DNA of 64,000 bases from Basidiobolus meristosporus CBS 931.73 (Eukaryota; Basidiobolomycota; Basidiobolomycetes; Basidiobolales; Basidiobolaceae): NCBI GenBank assembly GCA_002104905.1, contig MCFE01000085.1:114076-178075 (forward strand), given 5' to 3'. The notes under the pieces were generated by a model that worked only from the letters and a program-made list of their open reading frames with translations, was not told the DNA's origin and did no database searches. Of the stretch, positions 1 to 11,800 are shown one piece after another. Position 1 is the first letter of the stretch, and the number at the start of each line of letters is the position of its first letter. A program made the position numbers and the translations under genes.

Positions 1-627
1 GGTGATCGGATAGATTTCGTTTGAGATCCAGCAATGAGGCAGTAATTCCAAATAACAAGGAGTGTGTGTGGGTTGTTTGCTCTGCCGAGAAGGACAAGCA
101 AGTTACGGTCTGATAGGATAAATTAGGAATATAAATGTAAGATAAGCTCAAGAAGCATGTGAAAACTAGGAGGACTGGCTGTCGAGTCGATTCAGGGGAG
201 AGAAGTATATCAATTGTGGGCTTCTTCCTCAAAATCCCTCAACGTCATGTAAGTCGGTTGGTGACCGTAACAAATGTCTGAAACACCTCGACGACAAAGG
301 CTGCTCTTATATAAATAATAGGGCTGGCATAATGTAGATACTGGCGAATGCAGCGCTTCTAATTGGAGCTCAACCGAAAATGATGGAAAATGTTGATCAT
401 TGAGCAGGAGAGGACTTGAGTGCTGTTTGTTAATGTGCACACTCATATGAAGGCAATATAAATGGCCTGATAAGGTCTTGGATAATGGGTGGTGTATGAA
501 TCTCCTGCATGCTGAATTAGCAGCGACTAAAATGTCTCAGATCCAAACAACTTCCATAATTTGACCAAGCATAGTGTTGGAAAAGGGTCTGGAATCGAAT
601 GCAATATCACAGCCACTCAGACTGCAA
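1..627. other. Intergenic, no gene seen
   Basis: No open frame here shows a recognisable domain. A 78-codon minus-strand frame starting with ATG at 446 is low in complexity and has no motif I know. The stretch could be the 3' flank of a gene to the left of the window. Confidence 0.5.
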
Positions 628-1086
628 TCATGCCAGATTTAATATCCTAATTTTAATATCCAAGTTTAATATCCCAAATGGTTTTCCATCGCTCAGAATG
701 AGGTCAATCTCGGTGAATCCCAGCTTGGCGTGTGACTGGCGGATAGTAAAGTCACCTGTGTTGCAGTGCATCCCCAATGGATTGGGGCCAGGAAATTCTC
801 CTCCGCACGATAAGATCACACACATGTCTCCAAGGAATATTGCTGAGTTCATATGAAATAGATCAACCATCGATAAGGCCCCGTCAAATCGATGCCTGAA
901 TGTGCACGAAGCGGTCTCTTCTGATAGCGATGAAACATATTGTTTAAGCGGAAGACAACCACAAGCCAGAATTCCATGATTATCCCTAGTCTGGTGCATT
1001 AGCCTCCATGTGATACCATCTTTCTTCGCGAGGTTGGCTCCATGCCCAACTGGGATGCTTTCTATCACGCTTACAGATGGCCACAA
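628..1086 (-). CDS. Unrecognised open frame, possible exon of an orphan gene
   Basis: A 152-codon open frame ends with a stop at 628. It has no in-frame ATG at its upstream end (the first codon listed is TTG), so if real it is an internal or terminal exon. The peptide has six cysteines and a hydrophobic middle (AIFLGDMCVILSCGGEFPGP). A second minus-strand frame starting with ATG at 1135 overlaps it in another phase and begins like a signal peptide (MLGHPGLLQTLHVLASLVAI), and a GTAAGC donor lies just after that stretch near 1080. I could not find a splice that joins the two frames cleanly. I do not recognise the family and the frame may be chance or a decayed gene. Confidence 0.2.
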   Translation of the reverse strand: MWPSVSVIESIPVGHGANLAKKDGITWRLMHQTRDNHGILACGCLPLKQYVSSLSEETASCTFRHRFDGALSMVDLFHMNSAIFLGDMCVILSCGGEFPGPNPLGMHCNTGDFTIRQSHAKLGFTEIDLILSDGKPFGILNLDIKIRILNLA

Positions 1087-2148
1087 GGCTGGCTAGCACG
1101 TGGAGCGTTTGAAGCAGTCCTGGATGACCTAACATGATGAGGATAGGCATACTCCCGATCATTACTCAAAAATACCGAGCCCAATTATGTAAGAAGGTAC
1201 ATGAGGTCCTCGGAGCAAATAATAGAGAGTGACGAGGTAAACGCGTCAACTCATTGGCGTAAGATAGAGTAAACATCATTAAATTTAGCTCCAAACATTC
1301 GTTTCACGCCCGACGCTAGTGAAACATCACTACAAGAATGACTACGTAATCTGATGAAGATTTGTCCGCGTCTTTAGCTCAGGCCAGTCAAGAAATAGCA
1401 TGCATGTGATGGATATTCGCACTTGGATGATTTTAAACTTGGACCGCATGTGATGAAACTCCGTACTTGAATTAAGCAGACTGGCTAACTTTGTGCTTAA
1501 CATAATCTCACGATTTAGGGTTAGGGCTGTGTATGCCAGGGTCAAGAAAATCTAGACTAGCCCGTTTAGATCACCAAACAGGCTGTCCAATGGTAGCACT
1601 TCAAGGAATTCTAAGCACAAAGCGCTATTCCAAACTCAACGTTTCCTACAACCCTACTGGCTGCTGCCGATTGGACTGTCGAATTGCAAACATTTCAACG
1701 ATATCTCCTCATCAAGGGTTCTTGTGATTGGCTTCATGTTGGCTTGCCAAATCGCAGATCCATGGTTAAGTTCATGTTTTAGAAGATAGCAAATTAATCA
1801 TTACTACTGCTTCATATTGGCTCCAGCCAGGAATGTGTGTGCTCTTGTCCTACGCTTCGACTCCATAGTGCTTGCATTCATCTTAATCAGATCGATGAAT
1901 CCCTAGGTGATACACCCTGGAATGGATTGAACCGGTCAAATAAAAAAGATTCCTGTCCGCTGTGGACTCGGCTAAGGATTTTGGTTCCGTATTTTAGTCT
2001 GGACTGTTACATTACTGCTAAACGGTGCCGAATTGGTCTTGCGAAACTTTGAGGTGTCCTTGGTTGCCAAACAACTCAATACTAACCCTTCTATCTTATT
2101 CCTACCTCCCCTTAGCAAATCCCCTCCCCACTCTTCCCAGTGACCAAA
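1087..2148. other. Upstream region of the bZIP gene; no gene seen
   Basis: Several short plus-strand frames (around 1533-1727, 1837-2052 and 2025-2258) carry no motif. The last 90 bases before the bZIP start are pyrimidine-rich, as is common in fungal promoters and 5' leaders. A telomere-like double TTAGGG lies at 1514-1526. Confidence 0.45.
1514..1526. promoter_or_regulatory. Telomere-like TTAGGG pair (telo-box-like)
   Basis: The plus strand shows TTTAGGGTTAGGG, two adjacent copies of the TTAGGG unit. In fungi and plants, short internal copies of this type are known binding sites for Tbf1/TRF-type Myb factors. It is far (over 600 bp) from the next start codon, so a role in transcription is only a guess. 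Confidence 0.3.
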
Positions 2149-3086
2149 ATGTCGCAATTCACTCCATACGACTTTTTAGCCGCTCTGAACAACGGAACAG
2201 AGAATTCCCCCGATCTTGGAGCCAAAGATATCAAAGAGGAATTAGATTTGTGGAGTAGTGCTCAATTCACTTTTGATACCAACTCCTTTCAAAGTAACCT
2301 GATGAACCAGAACACTTTCGATTCCTTTAACTTGATGAACATGCAAACCCCTGGTATGTTGACCAGTTTCCAACCATCTATTCGTTCCTCGATGCCCGCC
2401 AACTTCATATCCACTACAAATAAACCCGGTTCACTAACCGATACCTCCTTCTATCAGCAGGTACTCCCAATCTGAGCCAAGCTGCTCTTTCACCTATGTT
2501 CAATTTCTTTGGGGACAACACCGGTGGAGGCTTTTCGAGTTTGATGTCGCCCCATCCTTCTTTCCCCGTTTCCACCCTAAACGCTCCAGTCGAACAGCAA
2601 GTTCAGCAGCCCCTTATCCCAAACAACTCTTTCACCCCTATTATCGCGGATATTTCCCCTACAACACCAGCTGTTGCACCAGTCACTAGTACCCCTACCT
2701 CGACGGCCACTACTCCTAAGATTGGTACCATCAGTCGTAAGAGCAGCATCAAGGCTCCCAACAAGATCAGCAGCTCTGAGAACGTAGAGGAGGAGTCCGC
2801 ATACGATAAGGCTGCTGCCGAAGAAGACAAGCGTAGACGAAATACTGCTGCTTCCGCTCGCTTCAGAATTAAGAAGAAGTTGAGGGAGCAAACTCTAGAA
2901 AAGACAGCAAAAGAAATGACGGCCAAGGCAGAAATCATGGAAGGAAAGGTGAAGGAGTTGGAGATGGAGATCAAGTGGCTGCGTGGCCTTCTCCTGGAAA
3001 AAAATCCATCTCTGCTGGAACACCCACCTAGCTTCAAGAAGCAAAAAATCGAGAAACCGTCGGAGGATGTGAAATCCTCTGCTTGA
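2149..3086 (+). CDS. bZIP transcription factor, Cys-3/MetR/ATF4-like
   Basis: Two exons, 2149-2353 and 2458 (or 2461)-3086, give about 276 residues. The intron has a GTATGT donor, a CTAAC branch site and the tandem acceptor CAGCAG. Reading it out restores one frame across what otherwise looks like a frameshift at 2460. ATG 2149 follows CCAAA; the open frame runs three codons upstream only from a GTG. The N-terminal two thirds are rich in S, T, P, N and Q, as in activation regions. A C-terminal bZIP starts near 2805: the basic region RRRNTAASARFRIKKK has the N-x7-R signature, followed by a leucine-zipper coiled coil. The NTAASARFR basic region is typical of fungal Cys-3/MetR and ATF4-class regulators, which control sulfur or amino-acid metabolism. 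That specific role is inferred. It probably acts as a nuclear dimer. Confidence 0.9.
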
Positions 3087-3469
3087 TCCATCTCCAAGAT
3101 CCCGTATAACATGAAAGAACATTTTTTACCAAACAGACCTTTTTATCCTTCACTACCTTTGCGATGTCTGACATTTTATACGAACGATGGATGTTTTCTT
3201 GGTTAGATTGGCTACACCACCCATTCCATTTGGTTTTGGTAGAGTCAATAAAAATGTGCTTTTCGTCCGAGTTGATGTAGTGCTCTGCGCTATTGTGATG
3301 GTTAACTTATGTGGGATGATTAGCCATGTATGTTGATTATAGATATGTCGAGTTGCAATTGTATATTCCTCAGATAAGCCACATTATGCGCCAGTTGGCC
3401 GATTTTTGTTATCAACCATCCTGGTGATTTATTTCCTGCTTTCGTATTTACCAGCAAGAAGACCCACAG
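3087..3469. other. Intergenic between bZIP and farnesyltransferase beta genes
   Basis: Holds the bZIP 3' end, with an AATAAA-like motif near 3247, and the promoter of the next gene in the same direction. No other feature seen. Confidence 0.5.
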
Positions 3470-5392
3470 ATGGGAATCATTGACTGCCCAAAAACACTCG
3501 CGGAGCTATCCTTTGACGATGACGATCTTCCTACGGAGACCTCCCTAAAACAGGTGACACTCGCCAACTCTGCTTCGCTTCATTGGTAACTTTGGCTAAT
3601 CTGAGCATCGATGATAGAACGAGGTTGAGGAAAGCATCAGCTCGTTTTTCAGGAAATACAAGACCAAGTCCCTCTCGAAGGAAAAGTAATGTCTGGACAC
3701 GGATCTCTGGAAATTGGCCTGAACTCACCCGATCTTCCCTACCTTAGTATCATTCTTCGCAGGGAACCCCACATCAAGTTCACATTGAGAGGTTTGGACT
3801 CCCTCAACCAGTTCTTCGTGGTCCTGGATTCTAGCAAGCCTTGGCTCTGCTACTGGATGTTGCATTCACTCAATCTGCTGGAGTATGAGCTGCCCGAGGA
3901 GATCAAACTGAGGTTGGTTCGTCACTTACCCACTTCCTCTCGGAGGACTGTCACTGAGTTCTCCTTGTTCCCGCATATCCAGAGGAATCTCGACTTTGGA
4001 GAAATGCCAAAACTCCACCGGCGGCTTCGGTGGCGGTCCTAGTCAGATGTCTCATTTGGCCCCTACGTATGCAGCCATCAACGCACTAGCAATCATTGGA
4101 ACGCCCGCTGCTTATGAGATAATCAATCGGTAAATTCGGCATGCTCTGCATTTTGAGTGAGGCTCGAGTCGAAGTAACCATTCTGCTTAGGGAGACACTG
4201 TATCAATGGTTGTTGAGCCTCAAGCAACCGGACGGCTCATTCATCATGCATGTTGGTGGCGAAGTGGATGTCAGGTACGATGATAAGCTAGCTCTAGAAC
4301 TGGCCAAGTTACGAGCTAAATCTATGGCATATATAGAGGCAGCTACTGCGCACTATCTGTTGCTTCTCTTTTAAATATCCTCACCCCAGAGTTGATGGAC
4401 GGTGCTGCTGAATTCATCGCCAGGTAGAGTGATTCCCCATGTATCCTTGACCGAGTTGCATAGATTTGACGAGCTGTTCCAACCCGTATACAGATGTCAA
4501 ACATACGAGGGTGGAATTGGCAGTTACCCTGGGTCTGAGGCTCATGGCGGCTACGCTTACTGCGGACTGGCAGCGATGGAGATCCTGGGAAAAGCAGAGT
4601 TGCTTAACCTTCCTCGTTTAGTGGTAAATAGATCAGCCACGTAGGCTTCTACCCAAGCAATGTCATCTGATGATTTAACGTCGTTGAAGGAATGGGCGGC
4701 CTCTCGACAGATGTGTTTAGAAGGCGGTTTCCAAGGACGCACCAACAAGCTGGTCGACGGGTGCTATTCATTGTGGATGGGCGGACTGTTTCCGCTGTTG
4801 GAGTCGATTTTGGAACGAGGCAAGAGTCGGGCGGATCCAACCAGATATCTTCAACAACATGCCTTATATGACAAAGGTACGGGTTATCACGAATCTATGG
4901 ACGAGCCTTGAATTGACATGGATCACATATGAAGAGGCGTTGCAGGAATACATTCTATTGTGCTGCCAGAAGCCTAGTGGAGGTCTGCGTGACAAGCCTG
5001 GAATGTAAGCAGTGATTCCACGACGAGTAAAGCGACCCGCTGACATGCATCCATTGTAGGAATCCGGACTACTACCATACCTGCTATTGCCTAAGTGGAT
5101 TGTCCCACACCCAGAACAAAGTGATACGGAAGGAAAATACCACCAGCGTCGATCTATCGGGGTTGCCGGGGCTGAATTCGTTGCTCTGGCAGTCCGTGGG
5201 ATCGCACACGTCCGTAGTTGGAGACGCAAGCAATCTTGTGGTATGTAGTTGGCCTCTCTTAGGTAAGACGGTTCTAACCGATGTTCGATCTAGCTTCCCA
5301 CCCACCCTGTGCACAATATTGGCTTGGCGTCCGTTCACAAGATCATGCAGCACTTCTATGGAGAGTCAGCCCTTCAAGTGATGAATTCATAG
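3470..5392 (+). CDS. RAM1: Protein farnesyltransferase beta subunit
   Basis: Catalytic subunit of the heterodimer that attaches farnesyl to the cysteine of C-terminal CaaX boxes (Ras, a-factor-like peptides). At least eight exons; the first are 3470-3553, 3618-3685 and 3748 onward, and the last ends at TAG 5390-5392. Spliced blocks match the family in order: SKPWLCYWMLHSLNLL, GGFGGGPSQMSHLAPTYAA, LKQPDGSFIMHVGGEVDVR, CQTYEGGIGSYPGSEAHGGY, and RQMCLEGGFQGRTNKLVDGC. The zinc ligands are visible: Asp and Cys of NKLVDGCYSLW near 4755, and the His of YYHTCYCLSGLS near 5075. The C-terminus LPTHPVHNIG is also typical. The AHGGY and QGR motifs separate it from the geranylgeranyltransferase beta subunits only moderately, but the overall match is closest to FNTB. 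No disruption seen once introns are removed. Confidence 0.93.
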
Positions 5393-5805
5393 CAAGTATC
5401 ACCCTTCCCTTGTATTTATTGATCAAAGTGTAAAAGCTCCCAATTTTCAATGTGGGCTGAGTGTACGTAATAAATCAGAACCTTTCTATGGATGAACCGG
5501 AAGTTCACTGCCGCACGATGAACTTGGGTGCTGTGAACGCATCCAACACATTCTTGTAAATCAGCACCTGCATCAGTGTGGAATGGGATGGGAATCGGGG
5601 CGAATCATTCGATGAAAATGAGGGACAAATCGATGTGAAGTCACTAGTATCTGGTGGTGAGCTCAGGAATGGGAATGTGTGGTATGCTGATTACCTTATG
5701 CAGCAACCATATTATATGGCACTATGCGATCAAATTCCAGTTATTCTCGATAAAACGCATCTTGCTAGTCAATCCGTCTTTAGAGCAGTCGAAAACCCCG
5801 CTTGA
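5393..5805. other. Intergenic / 5' leader of the synaptojanin gene
   Basis: A 75-codon plus-strand frame at 5578-5805 ends in TGA immediately before ATG 5806. It has no recognisable domain and the SAC domain begins cleanly at 5806, so I read this as leader or promoter. An upstream open frame effect on translation is possible. Confidence 0.45.
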
Positions 5806-8800
5806 ATGCACGCTTATATTTTTATTAGGCCAAGCCCGCGTTCAATCGCAATATGGCCTTCCCAAAGCTCCTCCAAGGAGCCCGCCTCCCTTTTGATCAT
5901 CAAACTAAGAGACATGTACGGGTCGGAGGAGGCCAAATGCTCGGTGGAGATGATCTCTGAAGATCTATGGGATCCCGAAGGCTACTTTCGACTAGATGTT
6001 GGGCCAGTATACGGCTGTCTCGGTCTGATATCCGCATATAACGGTCAGTCGGCAGCCAGAGTGGATTGTTCGTTGGTTGGGGAATACTCAAACGTTTGTT
6101 ATTAGATATCCTTCTCGGGTTTGTTACAAAGCAGCAGGTTTTAAACGAAATCCAGCCAGAGGAAACCATCCACAGAGTTCGGGATGTTGACTTTCTTTCG
6201 TTGGCTAACGGACGATACGACGATTTGTTTGGTGGGGAATATTACTCAAACGAGCAGGAGAATACCAGCGCATATCAACCTTATCAAGAGCTGAGAAAAT
6301 ATCTCAAAAACGGGACGTTCTATTTTTCGCCTTCCTTCGATCTGACCAAAAGTACTCAAAACAGGTGAGCACTTCTTGCTAGGAATGGCCAGCTTCGGTG
6401 GCTTATCAGGCTTCTCTCACCTCTTGCGTAGATATGAAAAGCCCAATCCCGAGAAGCCATTTGACAAATCCTTCCTATGGAATTCCAACATGTTGAATCC
6501 TTTTCTTGCCTTCCGAAAGCACTTGAGCCTAGAAGACCGAAATCTTTTTGATGCTGCCAAATTCATTGTAACCTCTCCACCCGCCTTTCCACCCTCCTCT
6601 CACTTTCCGTGCTAACCTAGGCATTGCTTAGACACCACTTATACAAGGCTACATTGGAGTTGAACAGTGTACACTTGGCCAGGAAATTGCAACTGTGGCG
6701 ATCATTTCCAAATTGAGTTCTCATCGTGCAGGTGGGTTGCCGTCGAGATTATTCGCTACTGCCCTGCTAAAAGTGTGACACCTCACGGGTTGTTGTAGGT
6801 ACTCGATTTAATGCCAGAGGAATCGACGATGATGGTCACGTAGCCAATTTTGTTGAGGTATCTTCCAGAATTGTCGGACCATGTTACGCTGTCTTTGGTT
6901 AACCATCGGTTATGTACAAGACCGAGTTTATCATGAAATTTAGAAGCCAATTTCTCTCGTATGTTGAGGTGAGAGGAAGTGTCCCAGGTATGCTTAGCAT
7001 TGATGGATACGCGCTATAAATCATCCCCATGTTGAACCTAATCCCATCATTGTTTCTTTTGTCTAGTCTTTTGGGAGCAAACGGTACGCTTAATCATGCC
7101 AAGACCCTAAGCCCGGGTCAGCGTTAATAACCATTGACTCTAGGGTCTTAGTCACAAAGTGAACGTTCTCAGAGAAGTGGCGCTCACACAACCAGCTGTA
7201 GACAAACACTTCTCGATGCTACTTGATCGTTATGGCCATGTGAATATTCTCAATCTACTCAGTCAAAAAGAAGGAGAGCGGCTGCTGAGTGACGCATTTG
7301 GCTATCATGTCAACGCACTCAACAAACCAGAGTACGTACAGATGACACCTTTCGACTTCCACGCCATTTGCAAAGGAGGCAACTTCGAGAATGCATCATA
7401 CATCCTTACCATGATACAGGAGGATCTGGAGAAATTCGGCTATTTCCTTCTCGACCTCAAGTCAGATCAGATGCTTTACAGGCAGTCGGGAATCTTTCGA
7501 ACAAACTGCCTGGACTGGTAAGTCATCTAACCGAAACGCTTGCTCTGATGGTTGTACTAAACTGTGATTGTCTGTAGCTTGGACAGGTGGAGTGTTTTCT
7601 CACTAGCCTGGCTACGCAACGTACTAACCAATCTCGCAACGCTACCTCTCTCCTAGAACCAATGTGATCCAGACCATTGTCCTTCAAGAGATCCTCAAGT
7701 TCCACCTCGCGCAGTACGAAAAGCTTCCGCCTTACTGGGTAGACGCCATCTTCAGCAAGGTGTCCTTTCTGTGGGCCGAAAATGGCGATTGTCTATCCAA
7801 GATGTACGCCGGAACCGGAGCTCTGAAATCCTCGTACACAAGAAGCGGCAAACTGACCTTTTCAGGTAGGACCCACGTTCATTGCCGCGATGAATTGAAG
7901 AGCCATCACCTAATACATGAGCCTAGGATTGGTCAACGACATGTCGAAATCCATGAATCGGATGTACATCAACAATTTCCAGGACAAAGGAAAGCAGGAG
8001 ATCATAGATATACTACTGGTTTGGACATCTGAGCACTAGCATTGAGCTATCCAGAAGCTTACACAGCTCTCATGTCTAGGGAAAATCACAACACCAACGG
8101 CGAATCATCTTGCAAGATGAGGTGCACGAACTGATCTCACGCGACTTGGAGCAGCGGTAAGACGGATTCCTCATGCAGTCCGAGAATGGCAAGAATTGAC
8201 GCGGACCCTTGTCTTCTAGGGCTAGTGAATATGCGTCCAAATCCAAAATTAGAGTCCACATTGGAACTTACAATGTCAACGGCCGAGTCCCGTCGGGAGA
8301 GTCTCTTTCCTCTTTCCTTCGGATATCCCCAGGTTCGGACTGCTCAACAATGTTTGAACCTTCGAATGCGTATTCATGATCTTCACAGATGACGAGCCTG
8401 ACATCATTGCTCTGGGTATTCAGGAAATCGTCGAGCTCACTCCCACTCAGGTACGCCAGCCTATACCAATTGTGCTGATCTCACCTCGTCTCTAAATCAT
8501 TCTTCTGGGTAGATCATGTCGGCTGATACTGAGAAAAGGTTGGCCTCATTGACAGGAAGCGATGATTAGTCGGTAATAACCAGATTCCTTTAGGCTGATT
8601 TGGCAACGGGAGGTTCAAGCGCATCTGGGTAAAGTGTATACTTCATCCAAGTATGTGGCGTTGACCTCGGAGCAGCTAGTGGGTGCTGCCATGCTGATCT
8701 ACGTCCGAAAAGAGAATATCTTGAGGATTCGAGACATTCAGGTCTCCACAAAAAAGGTGAGAACCCAAGCCCAGCATCCCAGCTTGGTACCGTTTCGCTG

Positions 8801-11800
8801 ATCCATCTTCATCTCCACTGAAAGACCGGGCTGAAAGGAATGGCTGGCAACAAAGGCGGCATTGGGATTCGATTCGATTTTGATGACACAAGCATCTGTC
8901 TAGTGACCGCCCATTTGGCTGCAGGTATGCTGCTCAACTAGTCGATTCTCGGAAGGGAAATCTCACCCTCTGGTCATCTATCCTCCAGGGTCGTCGAATT
9001 TCGAAGAGAGAAATGACGATTACAGAACCATCACCAATGGAATTCGATTCTCCAAAGGCCGTACCATCGACGACCATGAGTAAGGGTTTATTGTGGATCC
9101 ACGATGTACCAGCGTAACTGACGAACCGATCTTTAGCCACATCATTTGGTTCGGCGACTTCAACTATCGGATCAACTTGGAGTATGACGATGTAACCACG
9201 CCCTACACACATACGGCGATTTCGAATGGAGTCTAACCAATCTTTCCTACAAGGTCATGGACTGCATCTACAATCAGCAGCTGGCGGAGCTTCTGATCCA
9301 CGACCAGGTAAGATTCTCCCCATCAGCAGACGGCAGTGGAATTACTAAGCTCTGTGCCAGCTTGTTCAACAACTTCGCGAGGGAAAAGCCTTTCAAGGTT
9401 TCCAGGAAGGCATCATCAACTTCAACCCTACCTACAAATATGACAACGGAACCGACACGTATGATACAAGGTATGCTATCGTCATCTAGCTTCTCCAGGG
9501 CTATAAGAGCTAAATGTTCGGAAAATCAGTGAGAAGCAGCGGCGTCCAGCTTGGACCGGTAAGCCACATGCACGTAAAGTCCTGAGGGCCTCTCTAACTC
9601 CTAGCACATATTGCAGATCGAATCCTTTACCGAGGGAAGGAGGTAACGAAAGCTCTACATTCAATGGGACCTAGCAGTGTGAAGGCTCAACAGTTTTACA
9701 TCCGCAGATCTCCTTGCTCAAATACACCAACTCCAGTGTGATTCGGGTGTCGGACCACAAGCCTGGTAAGTAGTGTATAAATCAGGCACGCAGCAGTTGG
9801 ATTAACTCTGTGTCACCTTGTAGTCATGGGCCTGTTTGAATTGGAGGTAAGCTTTCCAATGAGTGGGGTGGTGTAGGACTCACCCTAAGGATATGATTTC
9901 AAGGTTGCCAAAGTGGATTACAAGGTTCGAGAAAAGATCAAGCGGGAGCTGTACTCACTCAAGAAGAAGGAGGTCGATCTCGTGGCATCTTCGCCGAAGA
10001 TCTCTCGCAAAGGTATTTTTCCGCAGATAATCCTGATCAGATGGAATCCACCACTTAGCTGAGAGTAGATAGCAGAGTTTACAAGGAGTCGTTATTAGAT
10101 ATCCACAATGAAGGTACGCCCATCTAGGCTCCATGTTCGTCAGTCAACACAGCCCTTAGAATAGTCCCTATAGATGCGATGAGCTCTATTGAGATGCGCG
10201 ACCTGGAGAAAGGTAACCTTCCAGCGGCCCTGGCTGACCGATCTATTGTTATCTAACTCATTTACTAGCCTCCAAAAGCTATCCTAATCTACTGGACAGC
10301 GATATTGCTGCCGATCATCAGAAGTCTAGTGGTGAGTACAAGGCTTGCCGTCACCTCAATCTCCATGATACTGATTCAACGAATACTCCAGTTTCAAGAT
10401 CGGTTCACGCGGTCTCCGGTGAGAATGTTGCCCTCCTCGATCATGATAGCTTCCTAGGAAAGCCGCAGTTGATAGAAGTCGCGTCAGGTTAGCATTTCCA
10501 CGAACGCCAAACCCCCTCAGAGATTGACGAACCTTTTGTAGATGAATTGGAAACCTCGTGGGTTCCACTGAAGCCCAGAAGTGAATATTCTATTGTTTAT
10601 TCGACCGAATTTCGGATGTTTACCATTTACCTTACTCCCTTGTAGATCTGGCTTCTACCGGATACCTGTCACCAGTCAATATCGCCAAATCCAAGTAAGA
10701 TCCTAGATTCCTATCCAAACAATCGGTCACTTACGAATCGTATCCAGATCCGATAGCCAATTGCTAGACCAAGTGGCAAATCCCTATAGAGACTCGGCAA
10801 GTCGCGTTCAGAAATCTCCCCCACAAAATTCCTCCTTGGCTCCAAGCAGTGCGCATGGCTTAAGTGTACCACCACCGGTACCAGTCCAAAGATCCATTTC
10901 AACCTCACCCAAGCTTGAATATAGTGCATTACCAAAACCGCTCATTCCCGAGAGAAAGTACTCCTCCTCGGTATCGACTGAAAAAAGTATCATGAAACCG
11001 ATGGTCCCTTCGCGTGACGTCAAACCTCTCGCCTTGGCCCGAGAGAGCGACTCAAAAAAGCCTCCCTTACCTAGTAGAGGTATGTCAACCTCTTCCAACG
11101 ATTCTTTGAAGGAACCCGCCGTCCCAGCCAGAGGAACAACTTTCTCGGCTGTTCCATCAAGAACTTCTACGAGTTCCTCGGAGTCTAGCACTTTGGGTAC
11201 TGTTCCGCCTCTACCTCAGAGAAGAGAAAAGACCGAGAGTGGCAGTCAGAAAAACGCCTCCAACTTGGTTGAGGAGGGAACCGAACACAACTCTTCGATA
11301 GACACTGAGAGCGACTCTGAGGAAACCTCGGGGCGGCCAGTGAATGATTCTGCCAACGTGGAAACTTTGAACAGCTCCAAGTGGAAGCCACTGATCCCGG
11401 AAAGAAGTTCCACTTTCTCGGGTTTACCAGAAAAGGAGAACCCGAAGAAACCCGTGCCTCCCTCCAGGAAACCAAGAAGCCCACTTATTCAAGGGGCTGT
11501 TGTAGACCGCAAGAACTTCTATGAGGCAGAGTCCGATGCTTCAACTACCAACAATTTGAGGAGAGCTCGTACACTTCATGAGACAAGTGTTAGTTCCTTG
11601 AGTCAGGCCTTCAACTCGATGTCAACATCAGCCGCTCCAGGAAGTCCATCTTCGCAGAGGAGGCCCCCTCCTCCGGTGCCTATTAGAAACAGTGGGACGG
11701 AACTTCGTAGAGCCCATACCATATCAGTGGGAAATAGTAAGCCCGAGATCGCCCCTTCCGTTGAAGAGGACGTTAAGCAGCTCATTTCAGACGTGAAACC

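Noticed and set aside
1514-1526. The TTAGGG units as a sign of a nearby chromosome end
   Set aside because: Only two units are present, and one further pair lies deep inside a gene-dense region, so these are internal sites and not telomeric tracts.
3470-5392. Apparent frameshifts in the farnesyltransferase gene
   Set aside because: Each phase change coincides with a GT-AG intron; the first two were checked base by base and restore the family sequence.
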